Below, piece by piece: positions 55,131-63,549 of a stretch of DNA of 64,000 nucleotides; position 1 is the stretch's first letter, and every line of letters starts with the position of its first letter. Made by a program: the position numbers and the translations under genes. A model generated the notes under the pieces. The model saw nothing but the letters and a program-made list of their open reading frames with translations. It did not search any database and was not told where the DNA came from. The stretch is from Mesorhizobium_K sp040049215 (lineage in GTDB: Bacteria > Pseudomonadota > Alphaproteobacteria > Rhizobiales > Rhizobiaceae): NCBI RefSeq assembly GCF_040049215.1, contig NZ_JBDZDN010000001.1, positions 434,001-498,000 on the forward strand, written 5' to 3'.

Positions 55131-56027
55131 ATGAAGCACCTGCACACTTTCCGCCTGATCGAGGCCGTGGCGCGCGCCGGGTCGATGCGCAAAGCCGCCG
55201 AGGACATGAACATCACCGCCTCGGCGCTAAACCGGCGCATCAACCGTTTCGAGGACGAGTTCGGCGCCGAATTGTTCGAACGCCTGCAGGGTGGGGTGCG
55301 GCTCAATCCAGCCGGCGAACTCCTGCTACACCACTTCCGCGCCACAGCCTCGGATCTGTTGCGCGTCCAGGGCCAGGTGGCGGATCTCTCGGGCGAGCGG
55401 CGCGGACATGTCTCGATCGCCTGTTCGCAGGCGCTGCTGCCCTATTTCCTGCCGCGCGAGATCGCGCGCTACCGCGCCGACCACCCCGGCGTCACCTTCT
55501 CGGTCAACGTGCGAGACCGCGCCCAGGCCGAGCAGGAATTGGCAGCCTATTCGAGCGACCTCGCCCTCGTCTTCGAGCCGGTCTACCTGGTGGATTTCGA
55601 AGTCGTGCACGTGGTGCCGCAGGCCGTCAACGTCGTCATGCGGGCCGACCATCCGCTGGCTCGCAAGGCGGAGCTCAGGCTGCGCGACTGCCTCGACACG
55701 GCGCATGTCGCACCATCGGCCAAATACGGCGTGCGGCACCTGCTCGACTTCGCCGCGCGGCGCGGTTCGCGGCGCGTCTCTCCTGTCGTCGAGACCGAGA
55801 GCTTCGAGCTCATCAGGCACTACGTGATGCACGAGAATGTCATCGGCTTCCAGATACCGATCGGGCTCCGGGAGCCCGCGGACAGGTCCATACTGTTCCG
55901 GCCGATCTCCGAGCGCGACCTGCCGCCGGGCAACCTCATACTCGGACAGATGCGCGGCCGCACCCTGCCCGTGGCGTCGGCACGCTTCGCCATTCAGCTT
56001 GCGTCATCGCTCGGCGCGCCGACGTGA
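55131..56027 (+). CDS. LysR-family transcriptional regulator
   Basis: 298 residues from the ATG at 55131 with AAAGGAA upstream. N-terminal helix-turn-helix (AVARAGSMRKAAEDMNITAS, RINRFEDEFGAELFER). The C-terminal effector domain is typical. Divergent 131 bases from the atzF-oxygenase-transporter unit, which it probably controls. Confidence 0.9.
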   Translation: MKHLHTFRLIEAVARAGSMRKAAEDMNITASALNRRINRFEDEFGAELFERLQGGVRLNPAGELLLHHFRATASDLLRVQGQVADLSGERRGHVSIACSQALLPYFLPREIARYRADHPGVTFSVNVRDRAQAEQELAAYSSDLALVFEPVYLVDFEVVHVVPQAVNVVMRADHPLARKAELRLRDCLDTAHVAPSAKYGVRHLLDFAARRGSRRVSPVVETESFELIRHYVMHENVIGFQIPIGLREPADRSILFRPISERDLPPGNLILGQMRGRTLPVASARFAIQLASSLGAPT

Positions 56028-56043
56028 CGATGCGAAGCTTCGC

Positions 56044-56982
56044 TCAATGCCGCCGCGCAGCGAGAGAGGCCCGAAACGCCGCGATCTCTGCGTGGCTGGC
56101 GATGCCGCCCGCCGGTCCGCGAATGGTGACGGCGCGCGCCGATGCGGCGACCGCAAGTTCCAGCGCCTCATCCAAGCCACCGCCCTGCCCGAGCACATGG
56201 AGCAGCGCGCCGCCGAACGTGTCCCCGGCGCCGGTCACATCTTCGACGGGAACCGCATAACCGGGAACGTCGTAGCGCGTCTGGCGGTCGAAAGCCTCAG
56301 CGCCGTCGGCGGCGCGGGTCCTGATGACCGCGCCGACCTCGTTTTCTGCCATCCAGCCATCAAGGCCATCTATCGGGCGGTCGCCGAATGCCGTCGCGTA
56401 TCCGACCTGGTTCAGGATAAGCACCGAAGCGCCGCGCAGATAGGGCAGATCGGTCTCGCCAAACCCGCCGACATCGAGGTCGAACACCGTTCGCCGGCCA
56501 TGCGCGCGAAGGTCCTGGAGGAGAGCTGCCTGCCCCAGTTCACCATGACGCAGACGCCTGGACCGATAAAGCGTCGTGTACAGATATCCGGGCTGGCGAA
56601 GATCCCGCACCAGTTTCCCCGACAGTTCCATGGGCTGGAATCCCATGTCCACCGTCAGCACCACATGCTCGCCCTCGGCGAGGAAGATGAGGTTGCGTGA
56701 TTCGGCAATTCCCTCTTGGCGCAGCATATGCCCGACCGAGACCCCGCGCTCCTCCAGTTCGGCGATCAGGCGGTCCGAAATCGGACTGAAGTTGAGCAAG
56801 GAAACGAATTCCGTCGGCGAGCCCAGCCCCGCATGGACCGAGGCTGCATTGGCTATGCTGCCGCCCACATAGCTTCCCAGGAAATCCACGAATCCCTTGT
56901 CCGCCAGGCTCGGCCAGCGCTCCGCCGCATAGTATTCGTCGAGTGAGACGTCGCCGATAAAGAAAGCCGGCGCCAGGTTCAT
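56044..56982 (-). CDS. PfkB-family sugar/nucleoside kinase
   Basis: 312 residues from the ATG at 56982, overlapping the upstream stop as ATGA; a longer in-frame ORF is a shadow. Family features: N-terminal GDVSLDEYY, GSYVGGSIANAASVHAGLG, and C-terminal active-site VEDVTGAGDTFGGALLHVLG with the catalytic Asp. Phosphorylates a sugar or sugar-like alcohol; identity unknown. It is the last gene of the operon running from the window's right edge. Confidence 0.88.
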   Translation of the reverse strand: MNLAPAFFIGDVSLDEYYAAERWPSLADKGFVDFLGSYVGGSIANAASVHAGLGSPTEFVSLLNFSPISDRLIAELEERGVSVGHMLRQEGIAESRNLIFLAEGEHVVLTVDMGFQPMELSGKLVRDLRQPGYLYTTLYRSRRLRHGELGQAALLQDLRAHGRRTVFDLDVGGFGETDLPYLRGASVLILNQVGYATAFGDRPIDGLDGWMAENEVGAVIRTRAADGAEAFDRQTRYDVPGYAVPVEDVTGAGDTFGGALLHVLGQGGGLDEALELAVAASARAVTIRGPAGGIASHAEIAAFRASLAARRH

Positions 56983-57476
56983 GCGAGCGTCTCCGCCACA
57001 ACCGAAACCGGTCCGCCGATCACCTCCTGCCACTCCGTTCCGGTGCGCACCGTCGCCATCCAGTAGTAAGTCGTCGGGCCGTGCAGCCCGCGACAGGCGT
57101 CGTGCCATGTGCCCGGCTTCATCACGGCGACGGTTCCGGGCGGGATCGAGAACGCGCGCAGGCCCCTGCGGTCTGGCCTGGCCTGTGGCCCCGCAGCCGC
57201 GACGACGAGAACGATCGGCCCTTCGGCGCAGAACAGGGCTTCCTGGGTGTTCGGATGACGCTCCATCTGGAACACCTCGAACGGCGTGCCGCCCGAACGG
57301 GTCATGCCAAGGCTCGCATTGGTCCCCAGCAGCGGATCGTGCGTATAGGCATCGGACCATCCGGGGCCCTCGGTATGCACGACGCCTGCCCCTTGCGGAC
57401 TATCGGACTCGCGCAATCGTACAACCCTGCCGAAAGGAGCAAAAGCGTCGTCGCCGATCGGCTCGATGCGGATCAT
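56979..57476 (-). CDS. ureidoglycolate lyase-like (AllA family)
   Basis: 165 residues. DDAFAPFGRVVRLRES opens the protein; the metal-free cupin core includes MERHPNTQEALFCAEGP, IPPGTVAVMKPGTWHDACRG. This fits AllA, which splits (S)-ureidoglycolate into glyoxylate and urea. A ureido substrate fits the neighbours, but related proteins exist with other uses. Coupled to both flanking genes by ATGA overlaps. Confidence 0.8.
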   Translation of the reverse strand: MIRIEPIGDDAFAPFGRVVRLRESDSPQGAGVVHTEGPGWSDAYTHDPLLGTNASLGMTRSGGTPFEVFQMERHPNTQEALFCAEGPIVLVVAAAGPQARPDRRGLRAFSIPPGTVAVMKPGTWHDACRGLHGPTTYYWMATVRTGTEWQEVIGGPVSVVAETLA

Positions 57477-58222
57477 GGCTTGAGCTCCGTGCGGACTTTT
57501 CGGACCTCCTCCATCAGCTCACGGACATGCGCGACATCGACGATACCGGTATCCTTGTAGCTGTCCTTGAAATAGGAACCGACGATCGCGCCGTCCGCGA
57601 TCCGCATCTGGTCGGCGGCAGTGGCCGCCGTCATGCCCGCGCCGACGATCAGCGGGTAGTCTGTTCCGACAACGTCGCGAAAGCGCAGGACCTTCGCGTT
57701 GTCGGTGCCCTGTCCAGTCGCCTCGCCCGTAACGACGAGCGCATCGGCACGCGCCATGCCGAGCCGAATATCCTCCTCCTCGCTGCGTCCTGATTTCACC
57801 GGTTGATATTTGAACCTCACGCCACCGAAGAGCAGAGCATCGGTGGCCGCCCGGCGCTCTTTGAGTTCGCTGGCGTAGTCGGCGTCCTCGTCGGGCGGGA
57901 GGTGGCCGCAAACCGAGTCGATCTGCAGGAAGGAAACGCCGAACCTTTTGACAAGCTCGAATCCGAGACGGAAATCCCGCAACAGGTTCAGCCCGACAAC
58001 GACCCCGGGCGCGTCCCTCTCGAAAGCCTCCAGCACGCGGCGCACGTCGTCGGGATCGCCGAAGTAGTTTTCCACGACAACCGCATCCACACCGCCGGCG
58101 ATCATATCCCGCGCCTCGACCAGGGCGCGCGACAGTCGTTCTTCCGGTGCCTGGCCGCCGAGATGCAGCATGCCGAGCACCGGTTTTCCATCGGGAAAGA
58201 GCTTTTCAAGCTTCGTCGGCAT
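57473..58222 (-). CDS. BtpA/SgcQ-family TIM-barrel protein
   Basis: 249 residues from the ATG at 58222. Family blocks: VLGMLHLGG, AGGVDAVVVENYFGDP, VGLNLLRDF, ALVVTGEATGQGTDNAKVL, PLIVGAGMTA, DGAIVGSYFKD. BtpA-family proteins occur in cyanobacterial photosystem assembly and, more often, in sugar or nucleoside catabolic operons with PfkB kinases. Likely a catabolic TIM-barrel enzyme here. Confidence 0.85.
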   Translation of the reverse strand: MPTKLEKLFPDGKPVLGMLHLGGQAPEERLSRALVEARDMIAGGVDAVVVENYFGDPDDVRRVLEAFERDAPGVVVGLNLLRDFRLGFELVKRFGVSFLQIDSVCGHLPPDEDADYASELKERRAATDALLFGGVRFKYQPVKSGRSEEEDIRLGMARADALVVTGEATGQGTDNAKVLRFRDVVGTDYPLIVGAGMTAATAADQMRIADGAIVGSYFKDSYKDTGIVDVAHVRELMEEVRKVRTELKP

Positions 58223-58275
58223 GCGGCCTCCACAAGTGTGCAAGGGGTGGGTTTCTACCGGCCCCGACTTCGTTC

Positions 58276-59658
58276 TCAGGCCCGCGAGATGGCGAGACCG
58301 GGGTTGAGCAGATAGGCCGGAAGCCAGCCCGCCAGATTGCTGAAGGGCAGCACCTCCGGCTTCATCCGGATGCCCAGTCCGTCGGCCATGAAGGCGCGGC
58401 GCGCCTCGATCCTGGCCCAGGCATCAGGGAAGCGCTCGGCGAATTCCGCCCTGCCCCGTTCATCCAACAAAGCGATGCCGTCCTCGATATTGGTGCTGAA
58501 ATAGGCATTGCCCGGCGCCGGTATCATATCGAGCTGAATTGCCTGGCCGGAACGGAAGGATTCCGTGCTCCCGGGACGGATCGGAGAATGCATCCATTCG
58601 TCGATATGAAGCAGGTGGCCGGGATTGAGCGCCAGCTTGAAGAAATCATTGTCCAGCCGCGCGCGCATCCTTGCGTCGATTTCGCCGCCGGTGACGTCGA
58701 TGCCGATCGTCTCGTACCACTCGGCGGCGGCCTCCCAATAGCGGGCGACGAAGGCGTCGGCATAGTCGCGGGCGTCGGCTGGCAGTTCATCCGCGCTCTC
58801 GACCACATATCCCGCGCGCGCCGTCAGCGACCCCTGATAGCCGAAGGCGGTGGTGAACATCGCGCCCCTCTCGATCTCCACATCGGAAGGGCTGCCGAGC
58901 CCGAAGCGCGCGCGTTCGCCCGTCGAAAGCATCGGGTGGCAGCAGAGCGGATAGCCGAGCGGCTGCATCAGGCTGGCGGCTTCGAATTCGGTCATGCCGG
59001 GCTTGAGGCCGAAGATGACGCGCTTGACCGATTCCGAGCCGTGCGTGGCGAGAAACTCGAAGCGCGCGAGTTCCTCGATCTCGATCTCCGCGCGCAGCCC
59101 GTCGACCGGATTCATCATGATGCCGGTCGCATTCGAGACCGGCCCGATGGCGGCAAGCAATGCAGCGACATAGGCCGGCAGATCAACCGCGCCATCCGCA
59201 TCTATGACCTCGACGGGCAAGAAGTATTTCCAGCCCACCGCACCGATCTTGTGCCCCTTCTGGAGCCCTGCCTTTGCGAGCAGGTCCGGCAGCGGCAAGG
59301 CCTTTGTCCGGTCCTGCCCCAAGAGCCCGAACCCCGGCCACACCAGGGAGGATGCGCCAAGCAGGGAGGCGGCCGCGGGGCCGGCATTCTCCGGCCCGGT
59401 GACGATCACCGGATCCTGCCCGCGCACCGCGACCAACAGCGCTTCCTCGAAACGCGGATCGAAGCCGGTGAGCCAGGACATGTTGGCGCAGTGTTCACGG
59501 TCGGCGTAGACAACTGCCGCGTCGAGTCCCTTCTCGGTGATCCGGTCCATGAAGCGCGCGAAACGCGCCTGATAGGTCGCCGCCGCGATCTTCGGAATAT
59601 GGCGCGGAACCCCGTAGTCCGGGAGCACGACGGGCTTCAGTCTGGCGGTACCGGTCAC
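58276..59658 (-). CDS. M24 (creatinase/Xaa-Pro peptidase) fold protein, metal ligands incomplete
   Basis: 460 residues from a GTG with AAGGAAG 6-7 bases upstream. N-terminal creatinase-type domain (VVYADREHCANMSWLTGFDP) and C-terminal pita-bread domain. The His region LNPGHLLHIDEWMHSP and the closing NIEDGIALLDERG are recognisable, but the two metal Asp of the usual GYxSDxTR segment are absent (FTTAFGYQGSLTARAGYVV), and the first Glu is Asp (QLDMIPAP). A metal-independent creatinase-like amidinohydrolase fits better than a peptidase. Operon neighbours handle guanidino and ureido compounds. Confidence 0.78.
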   Translation of the reverse strand: MTGTARLKPVVLPDYGVPRHIPKIAAATYQARFARFMDRITEKGLDAAVVYADREHCANMSWLTGFDPRFEEALLVAVRGQDPVIVTGPENAGPAAASLLGASSLVWPGFGLLGQDRTKALPLPDLLAKAGLQKGHKIGAVGWKYFLPVEVIDADGAVDLPAYVAALLAAIGPVSNATGIMMNPVDGLRAEIEIEELARFEFLATHGSESVKRVIFGLKPGMTEFEAASLMQPLGYPLCCHPMLSTGERARFGLGSPSDVEIERGAMFTTAFGYQGSLTARAGYVVESADELPADARDYADAFVARYWEAAAEWYETIGIDVTGGEIDARMRARLDNDFFKLALNPGHLLHIDEWMHSPIRPGSTESFRSGQAIQLDMIPAPGNAYFSTNIEDGIALLDERGRAEFAERFPDAWARIEARRAFMADGLGIRMKPEVLPFSNLAGWLPAYLLNPGLAISRA

Positions 59659-59706
59659 AAATTCTTCCTTTCAGTTTGCGGGCGGCTTTGTCTGGCCGCC
59701 TCTTTG

Positions 59707-60756
59707 CTATCGCAGCACGCCGACGGCCTCGCGTCGGGCACGGAATGTCAGGTTCTGTCCGAGCACATCCTTGGCCCGGAGGTCGGTGGAAATCAGGGCT
59801 GCGATGCTCTCCCCACCGGGAAGGCGCAGTTCCAGGCGGTTCTGCGTGCCGCCAAAGACGAAATCCTCGACCGTTGCGGAAAAGCTGATGTCGGCTTCAC
59901 CGCCTGGCCCCAAATCGATGTCTCCGGGGCGCAGCCAAAGCGTCGCTGCGTCGGTGTCGCCGCCGGGATCGCGCGCCTCGGGCAGCGAGAAGCTCGCTCC
60001 GAACCCCTGCCACACGCCATTCGAACGGATTCCCCGCACGAAGTTGTTCTCGCCTAGAAATTCGGCGACGAAACGCGTCTTCGGAGATCTGAACAGCCAG
60101 GTCGGCGCACCTTCCTCGACGATCTTGCCCTTCTCGAACACGGCTATCCGGTCGGACATCGTCAACGCTTCCTGCTGGTCATGCGTAACATAGAGGAAAG
60201 TGACTCCCGTCTCCTTGTGGAGACGCCGCAGTTCCGTCTGCATCTGCTCCCTGAGCATCCGGTCGAGCGCAGACAGCGGTTCGTCGAGCAGCAGCACGCG
60301 CGGGCCGAATGCAAGCGCGCGCGCCAGCGCCACGCGCTGCTGCTGACCGCCCGAGAGCTGGCGGGGCTTGCGATCGGCGAAGCTCTCCAGCCCGACGAGC
60401 GCGAGCATCTCGTCGACGCGCGTGCGGATGCGCGCGGGCGTCCACTTCCGGATCTTGAGCGGGAAGGCGATGTTGCCGGTGACGGTCAGGTGCGGGAAAA
60501 GCGCGTAGCCCTGAAACACGAAACCGAAATTGCGATCCTCGGGCTCCCTGGCGGTAATATCCAGCCCGTCGAGCAGGATTCTGCCGGAATTGGGCTTGTT
60601 GAAACCCGCAAGCGACATCAGCAGGGTCGTCTTGCCCGACCCGGAGGGGCCAAGGAGGGAGATGAACTCCCCCTCCTCGACCGTCAGGTACACGTCATCG
60701 AGCGCCTTGAGGGGACCGTAGGCCATCGTCAGGCTGTCAACGACGAGAAAGGACAT
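59707..60756 (-). CDS. ABC transporter ATPase, spermidine/putrescine (PotA) type
   Basis: 349 residues from the ATG at 60756, one base after the previous stop. Walker A LLGPSGSGKTTLLM, signature QLSGGQQQRVALARAL, Walker B VLLLDEPLSALD, His loop YVTHDQQEALTMSD, and a TOBE C-terminal domain (DFVFGGTQNRLELRLPGG). Works with permeases at 61812 and 62612 and the binding protein at 63550. Confidence 0.94.
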   Translation of the reverse strand: MSFLVVDSLTMAYGPLKALDDVYLTVEEGEFISLLGPSGSGKTTLLMSLAGFNKPNSGRILLDGLDITAREPEDRNFGFVFQGYALFPHLTVTGNIAFPLKIRKWTPARIRTRVDEMLALVGLESFADRKPRQLSGGQQQRVALARALAFGPRVLLLDEPLSALDRMLREQMQTELRRLHKETGVTFLYVTHDQQEALTMSDRIAVFEKGKIVEEGAPTWLFRSPKTRFVAEFLGENNFVRGIRSNGVWQGFGASFSLPEARDPGGDTDAATLWLRPGDIDLGPGGEADISFSATVEDFVFGGTQNRLELRLPGGESIAALISTDLRAKDVLGQNLTFRARREAVGVLR

Positions 60757-60757
60757 C

Positions 60758-61774
60758 TCAGACCTGGTCCCGAGCAAGGGGCGCAGTGGAACAGTGGATG
60801 CCGCCGCCGCCCGCTTCGACAGGCTCGTAGTCGCAGGTAATCAGTTCGACGCCGGCGTCCGCGAGGCGATCCTCGAGGCGCTTCGAGCGGCTGCCGTGCA
60901 TGACGACCTTGCTCGGAGCGATGGCGAGCGAATTGAGCGAGAACGCGTTGTCCTCCGGCGGAAGCTCGATGAGCTTGATGCCGCGCTTCTGCAGGTACTC
61001 GATGAAGAACCAGGGCAGTTCGTTGAGGTTCACGATCGCCTTGTCGACGTCGACCATGTTGAAGGCGCCGTCGATATGGATGCGGAAACCCATGCCCGGC
61101 AGCGTGATCAGCTCGATGCCGTGATAGCCGAGGATCGCCTGCAACTGGCGCACACCTTCCTCGTTGCACGCCACCGACACGCAACACACAGCCGTCTTGT
61201 CGTCGATGTTGGCAAAACCGCCGCCTTCGAAGACGGCGTTGCCGGTCAGCGTGGCGACGATCGGGCAGCCGGCGCGCGCCAGCGCGCGCGTGACGGGCAG
61301 TTCTTCGCCGCGCCGGACCTTGCGGGCGAGACGCGTGACGATGGCGCCGCTTTTGATGCCGATGCAGCTGTCGCGGGTGAAGACCTGCTTCATGCGGCCC
61401 GGCGCCGCCTCGCCGACGAGGACGACGTTCACGCCTTCCTTGCGCAGGATGCCGGTGAACTGGTCGTGGGCCTTCTGCATCGCGCCCAGATCGGGCAGTT
61501 CCTTGCCGATCCAGTACCAACCCTTTTCGGGATCGCCATAGCCTCCCACTTCGGGCATCGGCTTGTCGGCGGTCACGACCTTAACCTCGTCGCCGGGACG
61601 GTGCATCAACACGGCGCGCAGCTTGCCGACATCGTTGGAGCAGCCCCAGACGCCTCCCCACACTTCCTGCTGCTCGGCAGGATCGTGGAAGGCAGGCTCG
61701 GGCACGGATCCGAACGTCTGGAAGAAGACCTTCTCCCTGTATTCGTGATCGCTCATTGCATGCGCTTGGCTCAT
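60758..61774 (-). CDS. amidinotransferase/dimethylargininase-superfamily protein
   Basis: 338 residues; the ATG has AAGGAAA 7 bases upstream. Superfamily blocks: LMHRPGDEV, VFTRDSCIGI, NAVFEGGGFANID (Glu/Gly), MGFRIHIDGAFNMVDVD (His/Asp), and the catalytic Cys in GGGGIHCSTAPLARD (Cys328). Members are arginine deiminases, dimethylargininases and amidinotransferases; this one acts on a guanidino compound that the ABC transporter probably imports. Confidence 0.85.
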   Translation of the reverse strand: MSQAHAMSDHEYREKVFFQTFGSVPEPAFHDPAEQQEVWGGVWGCSNDVGKLRAVLMHRPGDEVKVVTADKPMPEVGGYGDPEKGWYWIGKELPDLGAMQKAHDQFTGILRKEGVNVVLVGEAAPGRMKQVFTRDSCIGIKSGAIVTRLARKVRRGEELPVTRALARAGCPIVATLTGNAVFEGGGFANIDDKTAVCCVSVACNEEGVRQLQAILGYHGIELITLPGMGFRIHIDGAFNMVDVDKAIVNLNELPWFFIEYLQKRGIKLIELPPEDNAFSLNSLAIAPSKVVMHGSRSKRLEDRLADAGVELITCDYEPVEAGGGGIHCSTAPLARDQV

Positions 61775-61811
61775 CGGAGTTTCCTTTTCGTGGGATGAGA
61801 GAAATGAAAGC

Positions 61812-62615
61812 CTAGTTCGGCAGCCCCGCTCGCTTCCGGCGGCCGGAGAACAGGCTCTGTGCGATCAGCACGGCCATGGTGGCGATCAACAAAACCGAGG
61901 CGATTGCCGCGAGCGCCGGATCGATCGAATCGGTGATCGAGGTGTAGATACGCCGCGGCAGCGTCACGAAGTGCCGTGCGGTGATGAACAGCGTGACGGT
62001 GATCTCGTCCCAGGAGCTGATGAAGGCCAGGAATGCGCCGGCGGCGAGGCCCGGCGCGATGTTGGGCAGGATGACACGCCCAAACACCGTCATCGGCCTG
62101 GCGCCCAGGCTGCGCGCCGCCGTCACGATGCGGTTGTCGAGGTTCGAGAGCGAGGCGGCGATGGCCAGGAACGCCATCGGCAAGGACAGCACGACGTGGA
62201 CGATCAGCACGCCCCAGAACGTGTCGAGCATCGACATCTTCGACAGCACCCGCACCACGCCGACGGCATAGATGATCGGCGGCACGATCAGCGGCGAGAG
62301 CATCAGCAGCCGCACCGAGGAGGGCCACCAGCCGGCCCGGATCCAGGCGCCCACCGCGAAAGCCGCCGCTATGGCTGTCGAGATGATCGCTGTCGCGACG
62401 GCGGCCATGACCGAGTTTCGAAAGCTGGGAACCCAGCCCCGCGCGGGATCGGCAAGCGAGGCGTAGTGTTCGAAGGACACCCCATCGACAGGAAGCGACA
62501 GATAGGTCTTGTCGGTGACGGAGACGGGGATCACCACCAGAACCGGCAGGAACAGGAAAAGCAGGAGAGCCCAGACGAGGGCCATCAGCAGGCGGTTGCG
62601 TGTATTCGCGTTCAC
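61812..62615 (-). CDS. ABC transporter permease (PotC type)
   Basis: 267 residues from a GTG that overlaps the upstream permease stop as GTGA. Six membrane helices; binding-protein-dependent permease signature VTAARSLGARPMTVFGRVIL. Inner-membrane partner of the 62612 permease. Confidence 0.92.
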   Translation of the reverse strand: MNANTRNRLLMALVWALLLFLFLPVLVVIPVSVTDKTYLSLPVDGVSFEHYASLADPARGWVPSFRNSVMAAVATAIISTAIAAAFAVGAWIRAGWWPSSVRLLMLSPLIVPPIIYAVGVVRVLSKMSMLDTFWGVLIVHVVLSLPMAFLAIAASLSNLDNRIVTAARSLGARPMTVFGRVILPNIAPGLAAGAFLAFISSWDEITVTLFITARHFVTLPRRIYTSITDSIDPALAAIASVLLIATMAVLIAQSLFSGRRKRAGLPN

Positions 62616-63454
62616 TTTGCGCCTCCCCCGAAAGCGGCGCGCATCGCCGGGCTGCGCAAAGCGAGCGCGAGCAGCAGGCCGACGACGAGCAGAAGTGCTG
62701 CCGAAAGCGACGTGGCGAGGTCCCACCGGCCGGTATTGGAGATTTGCACAGAGATGTATTCGGCGATCATCAAAGTGCGGCCGCCGCCGAGCAATGCCGG
62801 CGTGATCAAGAAGCCGAGCGAGAATACCAGAATGAACAGCGAGGCAACCGCGATTCCGGGCAGGCTCATGGGCAGCCACACACGCAGGAACACGGTCACC
62901 GGCCCAGCGCCCAGGGAACGGGCCGCCTGGACAATGCGCCTGTCGATGTCGGTGAGGTTGGCGTAAAGGAGAAGGACGGCGAACGGAACCATGTAATGAA
63001 CCATGCCGATGGTGACGCCGACGCGGTTGTAGACCAGCTGGATCGGCTCGGTGATCGCACCGATGGACATCAGACCGCTGTTAAGCAGGCCCTGCGAACG
63101 CAGTATGGTGATCCAGGCAAACGCGCGCACCAGCACGGAAACCCAGAACGGAATCGACACCATCAGGAGAGCGATCTTTCGTTGCCGGTTGCTCATGTGG
63201 ATCATCCCGAAGGCGATCACATAGGCGATCACCATCGTGATGAGCGTGGTGCTTATGGAAACGGTCAATGTTGTCTGCACGACCCGCCTCACCGCGCGGC
63301 TGGTGAACAGGCGTTCGTAGTTCGCGAGCGCTCCGTTTCCCTCGGTCAGCGAGAGGGCGAGCACCTGAAGTATCGGCAGCGCATAAAGCAGTATGACCAA
63401 CAGGCCCGCGGGCACGGTCAGATACAGCGCAAATCGTTCGAAGCGTGACGACAT
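62612..63454 (-). CDS. ABC transporter permease (PotB type)
   Basis: 280 residues from the ATG at 63454 (a TTG at 63469 is also open). Six membrane helices and the EAA-like loop VQAARSLGAGPVTVFLRVWL. Starts 95 bases after the binding-protein stop, across a hairpin. Confidence 0.92.
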   Translation of the reverse strand: MSSRFERFALYLTVPAGLLVILLYALPILQVLALSLTEGNGALANYERLFTSRAVRRVVQTTLTVSISTTLITMVIAYVIAFGMIHMSNRQRKIALLMVSIPFWVSVLVRAFAWITILRSQGLLNSGLMSIGAITEPIQLVYNRVGVTIGMVHYMVPFAVLLLYANLTDIDRRIVQAARSLGAGPVTVFLRVWLPMSLPGIAVASLFILVFSLGFLITPALLGGGRTLMIAEYISVQISNTGRWDLATSLSAALLLVVGLLLALALRSPAMRAAFGGGAK

Positions 63455-63500
63455 GTCCGTGCCGCTCAAGGATCAATGCAGGTTCGTGTCGCGGGGCAAT

Positions 63501-63532
63501 CCGCCACCCCCTGCATCGGCAGGGAGCGGCGG
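63501..63532 (-). other. hairpin after the PotD-type binding-protein gene
   Basis: CCGCC (63501-63505) with GGCGG (63528-63532), and CCCTGC/GCAGGG inside around an ATCG loop. It lies between the binding-protein and permease genes, the same place as the hairpin at 50831, without a T-run. Confidence 0.5.
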
Positions 63533-63549
63533 AGCGCCGTCCGCGGGGA

